43,449 nt of DNA from an uncultured Fibrobacter sp. GTDB lineage: Bacteria; Fibrobacterota; Fibrobacteria; Fibrobacterales; Fibrobacteraceae. Each line of letters opens with the position of its first letter. Position 1 is the first letter of the stretch. The stretch covers positions 1 through 43,449 of the forward strand of contig CAKUTF010000024.1 in NCBI GenBank assembly GCA_934691725.1. Direction: 5' to 3'. Positions 43,135-43,449 of this stretch are shown here, one piece after another. Below the pieces are notes generated by a model. It was not told the DNA's origin, searched no databases, and saw only the letters and a list, made by a program, of their open reading frames with translations. The translations under genes and the position numbers were made by a program.

Positions 43135-43449
43135 TTATCAGTGGTCAGTGCGCGGTGGTCAGAGCCGTGAACGCCTAGGTTTTCGGGAAGCGGTACGAGG
43201 AAGACGGGACGCGGAAACTTGAAGTGAACTGTTTTTGCACTGTCATTCCTCGGCTTGACCGGGGAATCCAGATTATCGGGTCAAGCCCGATAATGACATT
43301 TGCCGAGCTATGCCCGACATATATGAAAACAGGTTCTTAGAATTGCGAATATTTTACAGCTTGACCGCTAGCCACTGACCTCTGGCACCGGCTCGCTAAA
43401 CAGCCAACTCCTCACTCCTAATTACTCATTGCTAATTGACCACTGATTC
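43135..43449 (-). repeat. Modular intergenic repeat region E
   Basis: No gene is supported from 43135 to the window end. Phrases include ATCAGTGGTCAGTGCGCGGT, GTGAACGCCTAGG (a diverged GACGTC word), GGTACGAGGAAGACGGGACG, GTGAACTGTTTTTGCACTGT, the 58-bp double hairpin, TTGCCGAGCTATG, and TCCTAATTACTCATTGCTAA with TTGACCACTGATT at the edge. The hairpin-containing part has the same order and orientation as region D. Confidence 0.72.
43241..43298. repeat. 58-bp double-hairpin cassette, copy 2
   Basis: TGTCATT and AATGACA bound two hairpins, ATTCCTCGG/CCGGGGAAT (one T-G pair) and ATTATCGGG/CCCGATAAT. Length is identical to copy 1 at 33086-33143, with four substitutions. Confidence 0.8.

Noticed and set aside
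43380..43396. TGGCACCGGCTCGCT as a third sigma-54 promoter
   Set aside because: The -24 half matches, but TTGC is absent at the -12 position, and no gene follows in the window.
7983..43449. Repeat regions A-E as CRISPR arrays
   Set aside because: The words are not regularly spaced, are not separated by unique spacers of fixed length, and no cas gene is present.

Overview
The window looks like chromosomal DNA of a Fibrobacter-like, fibre-degrading, Gram-negative anaerobe. This assignment is inference. It rests on a type III glutamine synthetase, polyserine linkers in a lipoprotein, secreted pectin and arabinan enzymes with a shared C-terminal domain, RND efflux genes, and moderately GC-rich genes separated by a peculiar family of modular intergenic repeats. 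No rRNA, CRISPR array, transposase or phage gene was seen.

Layout. 1-980: remains of two defence-type genes, a restriction-modification C-terminus and a Toprim-like protein, head to head and both damaged. 962-4453: a surface-polysaccharide-type cluster (flippase, DUF3800 protein, F420-dehydrogenase-beta-like iron-sulfur protein) with a promoter/short leader/terminator module inside. 4557-7892: M29 aminopeptidase, then type III glutamine synthetase behind a near-perfect sigma-54 promoter. 8460-13143: SH3-like exported protein, BipA/TypA GTPase, and an AAA-ATPase-like/PD-(D/E)XK protein. 13462-14930: VUT-family transporter coupled to a short-chain dehydrogenase. 15040-19884: a 1614-residue exonuclease-like/RecQ/UvrD fusion, visibly more A+T-rich than its neighbours. 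20484-23185: fibronectin-III-like lipoprotein and RuvX. 23336-30998: GH43-type arabinan enzyme followed by two paralogous PL1-type pectate lyases. The GH43 gene and the first lyase share a 19-bp motif 85-90 bp before their starts. 31080-32701: glnK-amtB on the minus strand, also behind a sigma-54 promoter. 33406-37534: tRNA-Arg(CCU), then an overlapping trio (AlgJ-like SGNH protein, HemL, PmbA/TldE). 37646-43134: RND adaptor and an RND permease fused in frame to a TolC-type outer-membrane protein.

How it works together. The two sigma-54 promoters tie glutamine synthetase and ammonium uptake/PII into one nitrogen response although they lie 25 kb apart. The GH43/PL1 cluster should strip pectin and arabinan from plant cell walls. 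The most unusual items are the exonuclease/RecQ/UvrD protein, the RND-TolC fusion with what looks like an internal signal peptide, and the modular repeats in five intergenic regions (A 7983-8375, B 13319-13433, C 20034-20395, D 32895-33300, E 43135-43449). Parts of four of these regions read in the same module order, in either orientation.
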